Part shown: piece by piece, positions 36,621-48,944 of the stretch
Numbering within the stretch: position 1 is the stretch's first letter
How the letters are laid out: every line of letters begins with the position of its first letter
From: Rhyzopertha dominica
Lineage: Eukaryota > Arthropoda > Insecta > Coleoptera > Bostrichidae
Assembly (NCBI GenBank): GCA_025024175.1
Contig: QCXZ01000137.1
Location: forward strand, 21,328,001 to 21,392,000
DNA: 64,000 bases
Direction: 5' to 3'
The notes under the pieces: generated by a model
Seen by the model: the letters and a program-made list of their open reading frames with translations, nothing else
Told to the model about the DNA's origin: nothing
Database searches by the model: none
Made by a program: the position numbers and the translations under genes

Positions 36621-37514
36621 ATCGAATTTGTACAGCTTCGTAACTTTTTCTACAAATTTATTTATTTAGGTGCAACACCCAACAGCCGCAGCTAGTTACA
36701 GGGTGCGTAAAGAGAACAACAATAAAATGATATTACAGTTTGTAAGCGGGGCATATACAATTCAGTTAGTCTAGCATTACAAAAAATATTTAAAGTATCG
36801 ATAAAATATTGTACATTTTAGAATGATTTGAGCTGTATTTGACAACTGGATCCCATAAACAGGCGCGTATACAAAAACGTTCCACAGTTGTTTACATATC
36901 GTTAAAATAGGAGCGCTCTTATTATATGTATATCAAGAGCTGGTTACTAGTGCTTTTTCTTTTACTGATTATCTTAAGATAAACAGGAACGAAACATTCG
37001 CGAGCTGTGTAAACAGGATAAACAATCATGCACGTCGGGGTNATCAGTTATGGTTATTCATTACCAATCATGCAGGCATCTCTGCCGAAAACTGTAAGGT
37101 TAGGNATCATGGTGTAGATCTGTCTTTTTACGTTTGTTTTCTATTGAGTTGAAGCCATATTAAGCTGAGAAAAATAGATATTATTTATTGACCTGTGTTA
37201 AAGGTCGGGAAGAGGATTAAGTTCAATTTTTATGTTGTATATATTACTTTTTCAATCAGGTTTTGTCAAAATCAGTTTATTTATTTTTTGAAGTTTTTAA
37301 TTTGAGATAGTTTTGAGATGTGTTTTCGCAAACCTATTTTTATATATGTATGTTTAGAATGGTATTTAGAATATAAAGTGAATTAAAATTTATGCACAAC
37401 TAATTTCAGTTATTCTAAAGTCAGCAAAACGAAAATGATGGATTTCCGCAGAAAAATTTTTGTAATTTTGTGTTTGGGGTGGCTTCGATATGCTGAAAAA
37501 GAGTTTCTTATATA

Positions 37515-38794
37515 CAGGGTGTCTCTAAATTCGATGTCATAATTTCTAGTGCGCATTTCTGACGTGAAATCATGACGAAAAGTNTATATAAACATGTGTC
37601 CGAAAATGCTTCATTTTTGATATACAGAGTGTTGAAGTTAAAAACAAGATTTCGATTTCTTTTATTTTTTACAGAACGGTAATTTTGAATCTTTACGAAT
37701 TTTGAGAGAATGTTATAATAGATCACGGCTAATAAACTGGCATAAGGCAGAAGGGTTTTCTCTTTGAAAAAAAGTTGTGTGTGAGATGTCAAAAAGCTCG
37801 TCACTATTTTCAGAAAGTGCAACAAATAAGGTACAAAAAAGGACCTCTTATTGCATTTCGCTAGAACAAACCGCTTTCGAAAAAATCGACAAAACCTGAA
37901 TTCCTACAGGTTGGCGTAAATAGACCAAAAATTAACTGTTTTTATTTTCCAAAGAAATTAACGTTTATATGGCAAAAATTTTTTTGGAATTAATTGAACT
38001 ATATCATGATAAATGGTCAGACACAACGATTACCGGATTACCACCATATCTAAACAGTGGCGGTAATTTGGAGGGGGCAAGAAGTCTTTTTTATAAAAAG
38101 ATTGTTTCCACATTTTTTAAACCGTTTCAATAATTATAAAGACCAGTAAAATATAAAAAAAGAAAAATTAAATTAATTAATTAATTAAATTAAACTAATT
38201 ATTTTTAAAGCTAGATATGCAACTTGCATTTGGCGTTATTAAAAATCTTTAAAAATGCAATTTCTTAATTTTACAATTGTTTGTCTTAGCAGTATAAAAA
38301 ATAAATTTTTCTTCTTTTAACATTTTTATTTTAAAAAAAGTTAATTTTTGGTCTATTTGCGCCAACCTGTAGGAATTCATATTTTCTCGAAAACGGTTCG
38401 TTCTAGCGAAATGCAATAAGAGGTCCTTTTTTGTACCTTATTTGTTGCTCTTTCTGAAAATAGTAACGAGCTTTTTGACATTTCACACACAACTTTTTTT
38501 CAAAGAGAAAATCCCTCTGCCCCTCCCCGTACGCCGCCTCTGTTAAAGTTATGAAAAAATCTTTTACGCCGGATTATTAGCCGTGATCTATTATAACATT
38601 CTGCCAAAATTCGTAAAGTTTCAAAAAACCGTTCTCTAAAAAATAAAAAAAAATCGAAAATTTCTGTTTAACTTCAACACTCTGTATATCAAAAATGAAG
38701 CATTCTCGGACACATGTTTATATAGACTTTTCGTCATAAATTCACGTCAGGAACACGCGATAGAAATTATGACATCGAATTTAGAGACACCCTG
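37515..38794. mobile_element. Long palindrome, CAGGGTGTC ends, TATA flanks
   Basis: A 1,280-bp element starts CAGGGTGTCTCTAAATTCGA and ends with its complement. TATA stands on both sides. The arms, about 620 bp each, match in blocks along their length: ATATACAGAGTGTTGAAGTT faces its complement, and GACCTCTTATTGCATTTCGCT faces its complement near 38400. They meet in an AATTAATTAATT-rich centre near 38170. It is noncoding. Confidence 0.85.
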
Positions 38795-40555
38795 TATAAT
38801 GTGGTTTCAGCTAAAAAAATTTCACCCGACGTTTTCTCTACAGATAGCTTTTATTTGGCATTTGTCATTTTGCCAAAACATAATGACGTTGTCATGGTTT
38901 TCATTGTTGCAAATTGCCTTCTCCGTATCACAGATTATTGTAGTACAAAAACCACGATCTAATTATCACTTCGCTACCGAACTAGGTCGACGATTGCTGA
39001 TAGCTGGTCAACTCGTCGTTCCTTCCAACGACATAGGTAAGTCTGATGGAAATTAATTCCTAATTTATTATAACATGTATGTATATACGATTCATGCTGT
39101 GGACAGTATAGTACATTCTGCAAAAAGAAGTACATTTTGCTATTTCCTCGAGCGTTTCGCGTTTTCTGCCGTAATCACTGCTTTTGTAATGAATATTTGA
39201 TCGCGTGATATTCAGGGGTTTTATTTCTGTGACGTCTGTGCTGGAGCATGCACGTACCGCCGTTTGTACGATTTCGGTCTTGTTGTTGGAAACGGAAAAA
39301 TGAAGCGTCGGATTTTACAAAGGGATTCATTAGCGGCCATTCTTTTATTGCAGACGATGAGTTGATACATCAAAGTGCTGTGCTGCTTTGTTCCCTTTGT
39401 ATGACTGAATCCGTCAGCATCGGTTTTCCCATGTACATATTTCGAGCTCGTATAGTTTGTGACAAAAATTCGCTTGAGGAAGACTAGAATTATTTTCCAG
39501 AAATACCAACTGCAAAATTTCTACCGTCCATGATGGTGGCTTATGCGACTTCATTGTCACAACGGGTCAAAAATTTAAAAGAAGCTCATTGTAAAAACTT
39601 ATGTTTAAATAAATGCTGTTCTGTCTTAGTTTCCCTTTTCTGAAATTGTTTTAATCAGGCTATGCAGGGTTAAAAATTTTTATGAACGTATTAATTTTCT
39701 TATCGTTAAAACTAACTTATTTTAAATCTAAACCTAGAGATTTCTGAATTTGTGACGTTTTTAGCTCGATGTTTTTAATAAAATGCAGTGTTTTAGAAAT
39801 TACAAAAAATAACAACGTATGTTTGCACTTTTCATCATTAGACTTGGCATCTCATTCTTGTGTATTAAAGAGCATGACATAACAAATCCATTGCAGAACT
39901 AAATATAGGGTTAGTCAGAATTACGGAATAAAAGGCTTATTTCAGAAAATATGAACTACAGCAAAATAGTCTTAATAAAAGTTTTTTCCTTTTTATTTTT
40001 AATTTTTTAACCAAATTTTTGTTTATTTACATATGTCAACAAAAAATGACTTGGTGCTAATTTCGTATGGCTTGATAACAATACTGGTTTTTATTCATCC
40101 AGTTTGAAGTACCATTCAATAAGTAAGATTATTTTTCGCAGACTCTTCGGGTCCAGTTTTCAAGCTGTTGCCAGTATCACCCGTAATATATATTTTTTCG
40201 CTATCTTGATTTATTGGTCGGCGACTTTTTACGTGACTCGCATCAATGATGAGGAACGCGAACCTCCAGAGTTTTTTAAGGGTCAGGATATCAGCAGAAG
40301 CATTCGCCAATAGTGTTACCGATATTCGCAGAACGCAATGTTCTGTATTTAGGTTGACATCCATGTTTTGCAAGTAGCTTGCTACTAAGTCTAGGCATTT
40401 TTGATAATGTATTTAAAACAACTGGTTGATCGGTAATTTCCCTGGTCGATAATTCAAAAAAATAAAATTAATTTTCGATATATCACTAAGCAATTGAAAT
40501 TATTTTTTCACAACAAAAGAACGGGGCTTATAATTTTTCGTCTTAATAATGTTGA
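38795..40555. other. Presumed intron, nothing recognised
   Basis: No family signature was seen. Short open frames at 39248-39487 and on both strands of 40104-40373 cannot be identified. Confidence 0.4.
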
Positions 40556-40567
40556 CAACTGTTATAG

Positions 40568-42446
40568 GTATTTTGGTTTAGAGGCTTCCGTGGTTGTTGT
40601 CGATGACATGTTGTTTTCCGGGCTGATTCCCACGTTGCTTATTTGACCTTGACGATTCGACACACATGTCGGTGTCTTCCTCACAAGCTCTGAAAAAACA
40701 AGCGTCGTAGTCCGCTCCGGTATTTATACTCGTCCGGTTCACTGATGCGTGGGCGTTGTTACGCATGACCGTTTTCCAGATTCCAGGTAGTTCCATGCCT
40801 TGGTCTCGATTATAATTGTGCGGAAGATAAGGAAGAACCCAACAAGACGCATCGAACGGACTAACAACTTAGCCATACGGAAATCGAAGATACCAGATGA
40901 GCTACATCGCGGCATGATCAAAACAGATACAAGGACGCCACAACTATATTGCCTACCTAAGATACACAAACCAGAGATACCACTAAGACCGATTGTTAGT
41001 GCAACAGGATCTGCCACCCACCCTCTAGCTGGCTACATCGCTCGGACCCTGAAAGGACTCGTAGGGAAGGCAGAACACCACGTCAGGAACGCCGGAGACC
41101 CTATTGAGAAAATGAAGATCAGACTGGACCCGGAGGACATCTTAGTAAGGTTTGATATCACCTCACTCTTCACGAAGATACCATTGGACGATGCCTTAAA
41201 GGGAGTTTAAAAAACGTTTACAAGAAGAAGACCTGGATGAAGAACTAGTCCAACTAGCTAATATTTGCCTGAAATCTACATTCTTCCAGTTCCAGGAGGA
41301 ATACTACGAGCAGACAGAAGGTGCTCCTATGGGGTCACCGCTTTCTTCGCTGATAGTTAACATTTACTTGGAAGCCTTCGAGACAACTGCATTGGCATCG
41401 GCACGCCTTAAACCTAAGTGTTGGTTTAGATACGTGGACGATACTTTCACCGTCTGGCCGCATGGAGAACAGAACATAAAGGAGTTCCTGGACCATCTAA
41501 ATGGCATCCACAGCGGCATACAATTCACGATGGAGGTGGAGACCAATGGCGCCCTACCTTCCTAGATGGAAGGAAACAAGACAACACGCTAGGACATCGG
41601 GTCTATAGGAAGCCAACCCACACGGATGGCTACCTGCATGCAGATTCACACCACTACCCCGCCCAAAAACAAGGAGTCATCAACACGCTGATACAACGAG
41701 CGAAGTTAGTTAGTGAACCAGACCACCTATAAGAGGAATTAGAACATCTACGCAGAGCACTACGTAAGAATGGACATACTAAGGTACAGATTGAGAAGAC
41801 TATCAACATCCAACCACGGCGGAAGGAACCAGAGGAGCACATCGCTGTATGCCCTACGTTATTGGATGTACAGATAAGATCGGACGGTTGCTGAGAAGAC
41901 ATCAGATAAACACCATCTTCACCGCCCCGGGAAAGATAGCTAACGCCTTTCCGAAATATCGTTCGACGACTGAGGAGCTACAAACACAAGGTGTGTATAG
42001 CATCCCATGCAGCTGTGGGAAGGTTTACATCGGCCAAACCGGAAGGCACATCAGCACGACAATCAAGGAGCACATCAGGGACACCAGAGACCGGCAATGT
42101 GACAGATCGGCTGTAGTAGCAGAACACCGAATGGAGACTGGCCGCATCATCAAATTCGAGGAGGCACAAAATGCTGTCAAGGAAAGCGAGATTCTGGCCG
42201 ACACTGTACAAGGAAGCTATCGAAATCCAGAAGAATCCGCACAATTATAACCGAGACATCGATCTGGAATCTGGAAACTGGTCATGCAAAACAACGCCCA
42301 CGCATCGGTGAACCGAACGAGTATAAACAACGGAGCGGACTAGGACACTTCAGTTTCGGAGCTACTTCTGAGGAAGAGATCGACATGTGTGTCGAAACGT
42401 CATGGTCAAATAAGCAACGTGGGAACCAGCCCGGAAAACAACATAT
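40568..42446 (+). mobile_element. Penelope-like retroelement with inverted ends and 12-bp target duplication
   Basis: A 1.88-kb insertion is flanked by a perfect 12-bp duplication, CAACTGTTATAG (40556-40567 and 42447-42458). Its two ends are inverted copies of one another: GTTTTCCGGGCTGATTCCCA near 40612 faces TGGGAACCAGCCCGGAAAAC near 42419. Between them lies a plus-strand reverse transcriptase followed by a GIY-YIG endonuclease, the order that defines Penelope-like elements. The 5' part of the protein is missing. The right end carries a hammerhead-like motif (CTGAGGA to GAAAC, 42368-42401), and the left end an inverted degraded version (40651-40684). Confidence 0.92.
40800..42248 (+). pseudogene. 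Penelope reverse transcriptase and GIY-YIG endonuclease, frameshifted
   Basis: Several frames together give the conserved Penelope order. First comes the palm region TPQLYCLPKIHKPEIPLRPI and then FDITSLFTKIP (ending near 41205). After a stop and frame change come EGAPMGSPLSSLIVNIYLEA and the catalytic WFRYVDDTF (YVDD, near 41430). Then a further shift leads to RVYRKPTHTDGYLHA. The last frame holds GVYSIPCSCGKVYIGQTGRH, the GIY-YIG endonuclease core with its Arg, near 41990-42060. At least three frame disruptions make the copy inactive. The N-terminal domain is lost. Confidence 0.9.
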
Positions 42447-42769
42447 CAACTGTTATAGTGAAAAACATAGAAACACTAATGCGGGAGTAATTAAGAAAAA
42501 CTTACATTATCGCCGCCTTCATCCGTGGGTCATAACAATACGGTCACTCCGGTGGACAGACAAGGCGGTTTCACATACGCGCGGGAGATGCAAAAACAAA
42601 ACATAAGTTACTCATCCGTTAAACTCAAACAGATACAGTTAAGACTCACAGAGGGGTTTTCACCCCAGGGCCTCATCCTTGTCCTGTCTATGGCTTCATC
42701 CCTGAGATTACATCATTAGTCAATGGTGGTTATGAATACCTTGTTAGTTTTCTCTCTTCAACAACTAGC

Positions 42770-42986
42770 TAGTGTCAACCTGAAATAGTAGAGGCTTCCC
42801 CGAACGCTCACCCTAAGGCCTATAGGGTCGCATTCCAATAGCCCGGATCGGGGGCACCTAATAAGGCTACCCTCTCCACCAGAACTATGTCATTCGAGCA
42901 GCCCGCATTACCCCCCGGAATGCAAGTCACCCACTCGAAGGAACCACGGCTGTTAACCGGGCACTCTGCGCTAGGGGTTTAAAACT
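42770..42986. other. GC-rich patch of unknown origin
   Basis: GC content rises sharply between the Penelope element and the minisatellite (AGGCTTCCCCGAACGCTCAC, GCCCGGATCGGGGGCACC, TTACCCCCCGGAATGC). No frame is convincing. It resembles a retroelement untranslated region more than a gene. Confidence 0.35.
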
Positions 42987-43098
42987 GCCTGAGGCACATC
43001 ATGGCCAAAGACCTTACTCTCTCTGCCTGAGGCACAACATGGCCAAGGACCTTACTCTCTCTGCCTGAGGCACATCATGGCCAAAGACCTCGCTCTCA
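42987..43098. repeat. Minisatellite, three copies of a 38-bp unit
   Basis: Three tandem copies begin GCCTGAGGCACA(T/A)CATGGCC and continue AA(A/G)GACCT(T/C)(A/G)CTCTC. Only a few differences separate the units. Confidence 0.9.
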
Positions 43099-44569
43099 CT
43101 GAGCCAAAATCAAGAACATTTCTCTCTGTCCAAAATGACACATACATACTCATTGCCTACTTTTGCATCTCCTCGCGACGCTGATATTTCTCGCCAAAAC
43201 AATTAATCGCACGCATACGCATTCGCTTCGATTTTTGTTTTTATCTTATTAACAGCGATTCTAATATAGCAAGAAATTAACAAACGTACAAAAACACCTT
43301 TTATTTTAATAATAACGCAGATACAAAAATTGACATTTAACAATAGGTACTTTTTTAAGATTCACTAACTCATCACACGTATAGGCGCTCTTAATTCCCA
43401 ACATCCCAATACCACGATAATCTTCATTAGCAAGTAAATCTCTGCAGGAGCTTGATTTAGAAATTTTTCTGCCACTTTCTGGTCAAATGTCTTCGCTTTC
43501 TTAGGTTGATAGCTTTTCGAATTGGTTTTTAAAATCGCAAACAATTTTAAACCTACAAAATTGCCTTTATGATTACAACCAGCAAGTCAATTACGAACTA
43601 CGAATCTTACTTCTTCATATCTCTTTTTCTGAAAAACAAATAGGAGGGATTTAAGAATCGAAAATATAGACCTCAAAGAAGAGGCGAATATTTTTCTATT
43701 ATCAATGAAAATAAACGGCTACCACTTCTTCAGTCACAACATTTGCGATTCTGTTCTCCATCTACTACATATTTTTGCAACTTCTTGATGTTCCTGTTTT
43801 TAGATTTTAGCTTCTAACAGAATGTCGTGGGGTACAAATACATCGTTTTCTTTTTATATTATATCTATACACACTTTTGCAATGAAAAATCATAATTTGT
43901 TGACAAGATAATGAGAAATTCATTGTATGTTTGATAACATCCATAACAACAAAAATTAAAATTTATTCTATTGAATTTTGATATGCAAGATTGTACAAAA
44001 CACTATACAGCACTCGAAGAAAACTAAATCACTCATTTGTGTGTCGTTTCACACTCTTAATTCGCTCGTGTGTAAAAGCGACACATATGACTGGAACTCT
44101 AGTTTCTTCACTTAGTTTCATAAAATTAGTTAAAGACGCACCCTCGTGCTATAATGATGGAATACAGGTTGAAAAGTTTTACTGCTATGTAACCTACAAC
44201 CTGTCGAAGTTGAAGATTTTTGAAAAATTCTGAAATTATATTTCATCTACGAAACGTCAACGTTAAAACAGTATTAATGGTTTTATTTACTTAATCACCG
44301 ATACTACAACTGTCCGAGTACACACGAAAGAGAATTTTTCAAATATTAATATACTAGGACGACAATTCCTACTGTTTTCTTATTGAAGAATATGCAAAAG
44401 GCTATCCGATGAGACTTGCTATTCGCTTAATAAGCAAAATAAAATTTTGTATGCTTTTTTAGTATTTTAGAGTTTACAAATAAAGCCTAACCTCAGTTCG
44501 GTCAAGCCCCTTCAAACCGAAATCCTGGATCCGCCACTGTAGTGATTTTTAGTGAAACTGAACGAAAAT
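43099..44569. other. Presumed intron, nothing recognised
   Basis: AT-rich sequence with no supported feature. Confidence 0.4.
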
Positions 44570-45130
44570 CTTAATGATGGTCTGCTATGGAGATGACGTT
44601 CATCCGGAGAGAAATCCGATTGTCCAATCCATTGTCCAAATTAGTTTAAAAATTTAAAGAAACTGGACATGTAAAAGATATCCCAAAATCCGGACTTTCG
44701 AAATTGGCTACAAATGAAGATCAAGCTCTTATTGTACTAGTAGCGGTATAGAAACTCATCTACGTCAACCACGCAACTTGCTTTAGACAATAACATTAGT
44801 CAATCGTTAGTTGTTCGAATATTAAAATTCAAACAAATATCCAACCTACAAAGTACACCTCCATGAGCTAAATGAAGATGATCTTGACAGAAGAATGCAG
44901 TTTTGTGCGAGGATGATGCACATTACAAACAACGTTTTAATTTCTGACGAAGCCACTTTTGCCTAAATGGATTTGTAGAGACATAACTGCCGCTACTGGT
45001 CTAGTGAAAATTCTCATTGATGATTGAAAATCATACACAGTATCCTCAGAAACTAAATGTGTAGGCTGGTATTATTGGACATAAAAGAAAATGTAACAGC
45101 ACATATCTTATCTACCGGAACCTACTGCGC
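44570..45130 (+). pseudogene. Transposase remnant (Tc1/mariner superfamily, DDE_3-like)
   Basis: Broken plus-strand frames give HPERNPIVQSIVQ and then LHELNEDDLDRRMQFCARMM, NVLISDEATFA, RHNCRYWSSENSH and KLNVWAGII. The ISDEATF block holds the first catalytic Asp, and NVWAGI precedes the second. Many in-frame stops show it is dead. It looks like the same transposase group as the remnant at 35988-36620, which keeps the C-terminal part instead. The terminus-like CAGGGTGTCCC lies just downstream at about 45157, but no partner end was found. Confidence 0.75.
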
Positions 45131-48100
45131 GAGTATGTCGTATGTACCTGACTGTCAGGGTGTCCCATTTTCGTTGTAATTGCAAACTGTCTCGGTAACT
45201 ATGTATTAATACTAGAGAGTTGCGGTTTGCGCATTACTTTCTTACTTTTTTGTTGTTAGTTGAACTGTACCATCGTCATTTTTATATCGTCTTTTGTTTT
45301 AAAGCTACAGCTAATTTTCTAATAACTAACATTTCTTCTTCAGTTCTAAATATCTCGTTTGGGTATGTAAATAGAAAAAAAGAAGCTGTAAAGACATTTT
45401 GCATAGATATTGTTATTTTAAATACTGGGCGTACCCTTAATTTTTAGGGATCACACTTTCGATATACGACACATTTTTTTTCTAATGGAAATACCTGCAG
45501 AGCCTGCTTTCATAATGCTTTTGTCTTTTATTTGGAAACACGATATTTGCCAATGATTTTGTTGTCGAACCATATAAAATAAATATCCGGTCATTTTAAG
45601 GATAAAAAGAGAGATACCACAGAAATACAGTTACCTGAAAGTTTAAAGCACTGATAAGATTTTGTGATAAATGATCCTCGCCATTCACTCGGTCGCATTT
45701 GCGAGTTACTGCGCAGACTAGCTGCCCTACAAACGAGCAACATTGCGACTTACTATTGGTCGTCACAAAATTTTCTCGCGCGTGCCATGAGATTTAGGCG
45801 ACTAGATAACATACACGATATCTGTGAGCTATACAAGTCTGCAAAAAAATCACTTGACTACCATTTAGAAAACCAGAAAATACCCGTCCATGAAAGTGCA
45901 TTGATATGCAAAAACTAAAAGTAGGCTAAAAATGAAAAAAAATAGCAAAGAAATTTTTGTCATGGACATTTTGCTGTAAAGTTCACATTTACATACCTTT
46001 AGCTAACCATCTAAGTATACCTACTNGGATTAATGGCGTTNATAAATTTTTTCAATCNTCATTTGTTGATAACTCACCGAAGATAAATCTACAACGCCCG
46101 TCTAAAGCGAAAAATTAGTTGTCATAAGGTAGTAGCCTTGATGTTAAAAATAGTAACAATTTCTGCGTTCTTAGTTGTGCTCATAAATAAAGTCTTCATA
46201 GCTGTCCATCTGTAATAGTGTAGTTTGTAGGTTTTTGTACTTTCTGTACCACCGCTGTTCATATTCTCGTAAAATATTTATTAAGGTCTTGGGAAATTGA
46301 TTTAAAGTCAACTAATGCTATTCCGCTCACAGTTTTTATTCTTGTGATTTAACACATTTCCATAATATTTTCCCTAGTAGCCACGAACGTAGTGTTTGAA
46401 CGACAAATATTAATTTATTACTGTAGATACCTACAAACTTTAAACACATCATTTGCCCGACAGATTTTTTAGACCATTTTTATACATTGTCTATATTTGC
46501 CCATGCTGCAATATTTGTGATCAGAAAAAATGTTCTGCAAAAGATGTGCCCTGGTAGTAAAATCATTTTGGCTTCGAGATGCTCTCTAACTTTTAACTAA
46601 CATTCGATTATAATTTAATATGAGCTCGTATTCAAAATAATATTTTCCATTAAGCGGTTACGGTATTAAAATAATACTGGAAAGCCCATAATTCAGACAC
46701 TGGTTATTTGTGTTGGATATTATACTATATGATAGCTTTGAAGATGGTGCACTAGTTCGGACACTTGTTTTCTTTTGATATTTTTTTAATTTAAATACTT
46801 TGTATATATGAAAAGAAGCGTTCATGGACCTATGTTAATTACAAACATTTCGCTTTAAAATTTTTCCGTCAGCTGTCGGAACTCTATTTTATATTTTTGA
46901 GGCTTCTCGAAGGATTGCAAGTTGAACATAAAACGTAATTAACTTATAAATGTCAAAATGCCAAGCACGAACTTATCGGATAATTAATAAACATAGCCCA
47001 AAGCAAATCTTTTTTGCAGGAATTGAATCATTAGTATTCCAGGCTTACCCTATACAAGATTAAATTAACGCCAGGGGGTTACTTTATTCCGAAGGTTTAT
47101 TAGATGTCGGTTCATAATAAATCCGATAATCGAAAAATGCGCGGTGGTCTTGACTATTTTCCGATGTTTCATTTTAAAATTCGATAACGTGGCTTGTGCG
47201 AGCTACAAGTTTACAGGGGCCTAAATAATTCATCCGCGGCATTACGCCTTTAGTGAAGCTTGATTGCTACACGTTCAAGAAGTGTTTCGACGTCGGCTGA
47301 TTGTAACAGATGTTGCAAACGTTTGCATATTAGCATATAATTACATTGTTGGACATGCCGGCGTCTCGACGCTATTGACGTCGTCGCTGGATCGAGATGT
47401 TACCGTGATCATAGTAGGCGCCATCGACGTCGTTAACAATAAAATTACGGAGTTCTTTTAGCACTTTTAATAGAGATGAGTGAATCTTCCTACTTTTCCT
47501 TGGCCTAGGCAGTCTTACGCTGTTTTCTGGCCATTTAAGTTAAATAATCGCTTTCACGTGTGATTTTCTAATGAATTTTATTGTATTCATTCTGCTGGAT
47601 TAAACAGGCTCATATTAAATACTATAGAAATGTGTTCGTGCAAAAGAATCAGCAATATTGCATATCACAGAAAACATCAAGAGCTAGAAAGCGTTATCCG
47701 CATAGGCAATAAGTGTGACGTAAATGTTTATTTTGTGGGATAAAAAAATATCCTTCTATTTTAATAGTATCATGCCAGAATCGGGGGAACTGGCTACCGT
47801 ACACTAAGGCTACTTGGACATCTCTTTTACACATTTTTGCAAAAATCTCAGCAATATTGGCATTATAATTTATAAAAAAATGATCTATCGTCCAAAAAAA
47901 AATGTTGGAGCTACTTGAACAGTGTTTTTAAACGGCTCAGATTAAGTACCCAAATGATCCTACTAATCACGTTACCCCGAACAATTCTTGTACAAACACA
48001 TCTTCACACGTTTTCCTTGTTTATTTAAATCTCATGTCAAAATAATCCATGACATACAGTGTATATATTTGGCTATTTTTCGTATTAATTTATCTATATG

Positions 48101-48695
48101 TTCTTTATAGGCTGGATGTAGTTTTAATTTTGTAATGTGAAGAGTTTATACTGTTGTTTGTCGAAGAAGTTTTTTTGGAATTCTTACGTTTGATATCCTG
48201 TTATATTATTTTTTCATATTATTTATTGTTGTTTTTGTAATTTAGAAGGAAATATAAAGTCCGAAAGCTTGGAACACAAATAAAAAGATAACATAATCTA
48301 CCTCCGTAGTTGATCCAAACTAGCAATTACGTCAAATTAGAAATATCATCAAACGATCGTGGAAAACAAATATGGCTCTAAGAAAATAAAACATAGCAGA
48401 AATAAAAATAGCAAAATTGATACATGTGAAGTGACCCTGTAGCCCCGCGGTGGTCAGGTCAGGCCAGGTATTGTTATGAAGCGGAACGATGGAAAATGCG
48501 TCCCTGATTTTTGGACTAAACTCAGTCGACTCCGTATTCTAAAAACTAACAAATATTTAAATTTTTTGTGTTGATTCGGCTCGTAATGTGATGTGATCAT
48601 TTGCGCTGATTTCGTATTGTCTTTACTTGCCCTAGCTATAGAATATAGATGATGGGGATGATGGTGCTGTACGGGATGTTCTTGGTCTGCGGACA
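45131..48695. other. Presumed intron, nothing recognised
   Basis: No coding signature is supported. The open frames near 45664 and 47264 show no family features. Confidence 0.4.
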
Positions 48696-48944
48696 TTAGT
48701 TTTTCTTTATCGGGGATTTTTTGCGGTTGTCCAGACTTTCTATGGCTATCCTTTTTCCATGTTTTCCTGGTTTGCGTATCGTATTATCGCGCTGTCGTAG
48801 TGATTCCTTACGCTTCTTTGAATTCTGTATAGCAATGCTTATTCGTTCCTCTGTATCCTCCGATTCTTCAGTGCTTTCTTTCAGTCAGAATGTTATTGTA
48901 GATTTTAGACGTTGCCGCTGTGATTTCATCTCCTCAGAAGCCAT
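48696..48944 (-). other. Unidentified Lys/Arg/Glu-rich reading frame with one stop
   Basis: From an ATG at 48944 the minus strand reads MASEEMKSQRQRLKSTITF, a stop, and then LKESTEESEDTEERISIAI and a strongly basic tail with KKRKESLRQRDNTIRKPGK, ending at 48696. The composition is protein-like (charged, with a nuclear-signal-like basic stretch). No family is recognised. It may be a retrocopy or transposon remnant. Confidence 0.25.

Noticed and set aside
42987..43098. CRISPR-like array
   Set aside because: Three contiguous tandem copies with no spacers, in an animal genome; it is a minisatellite.
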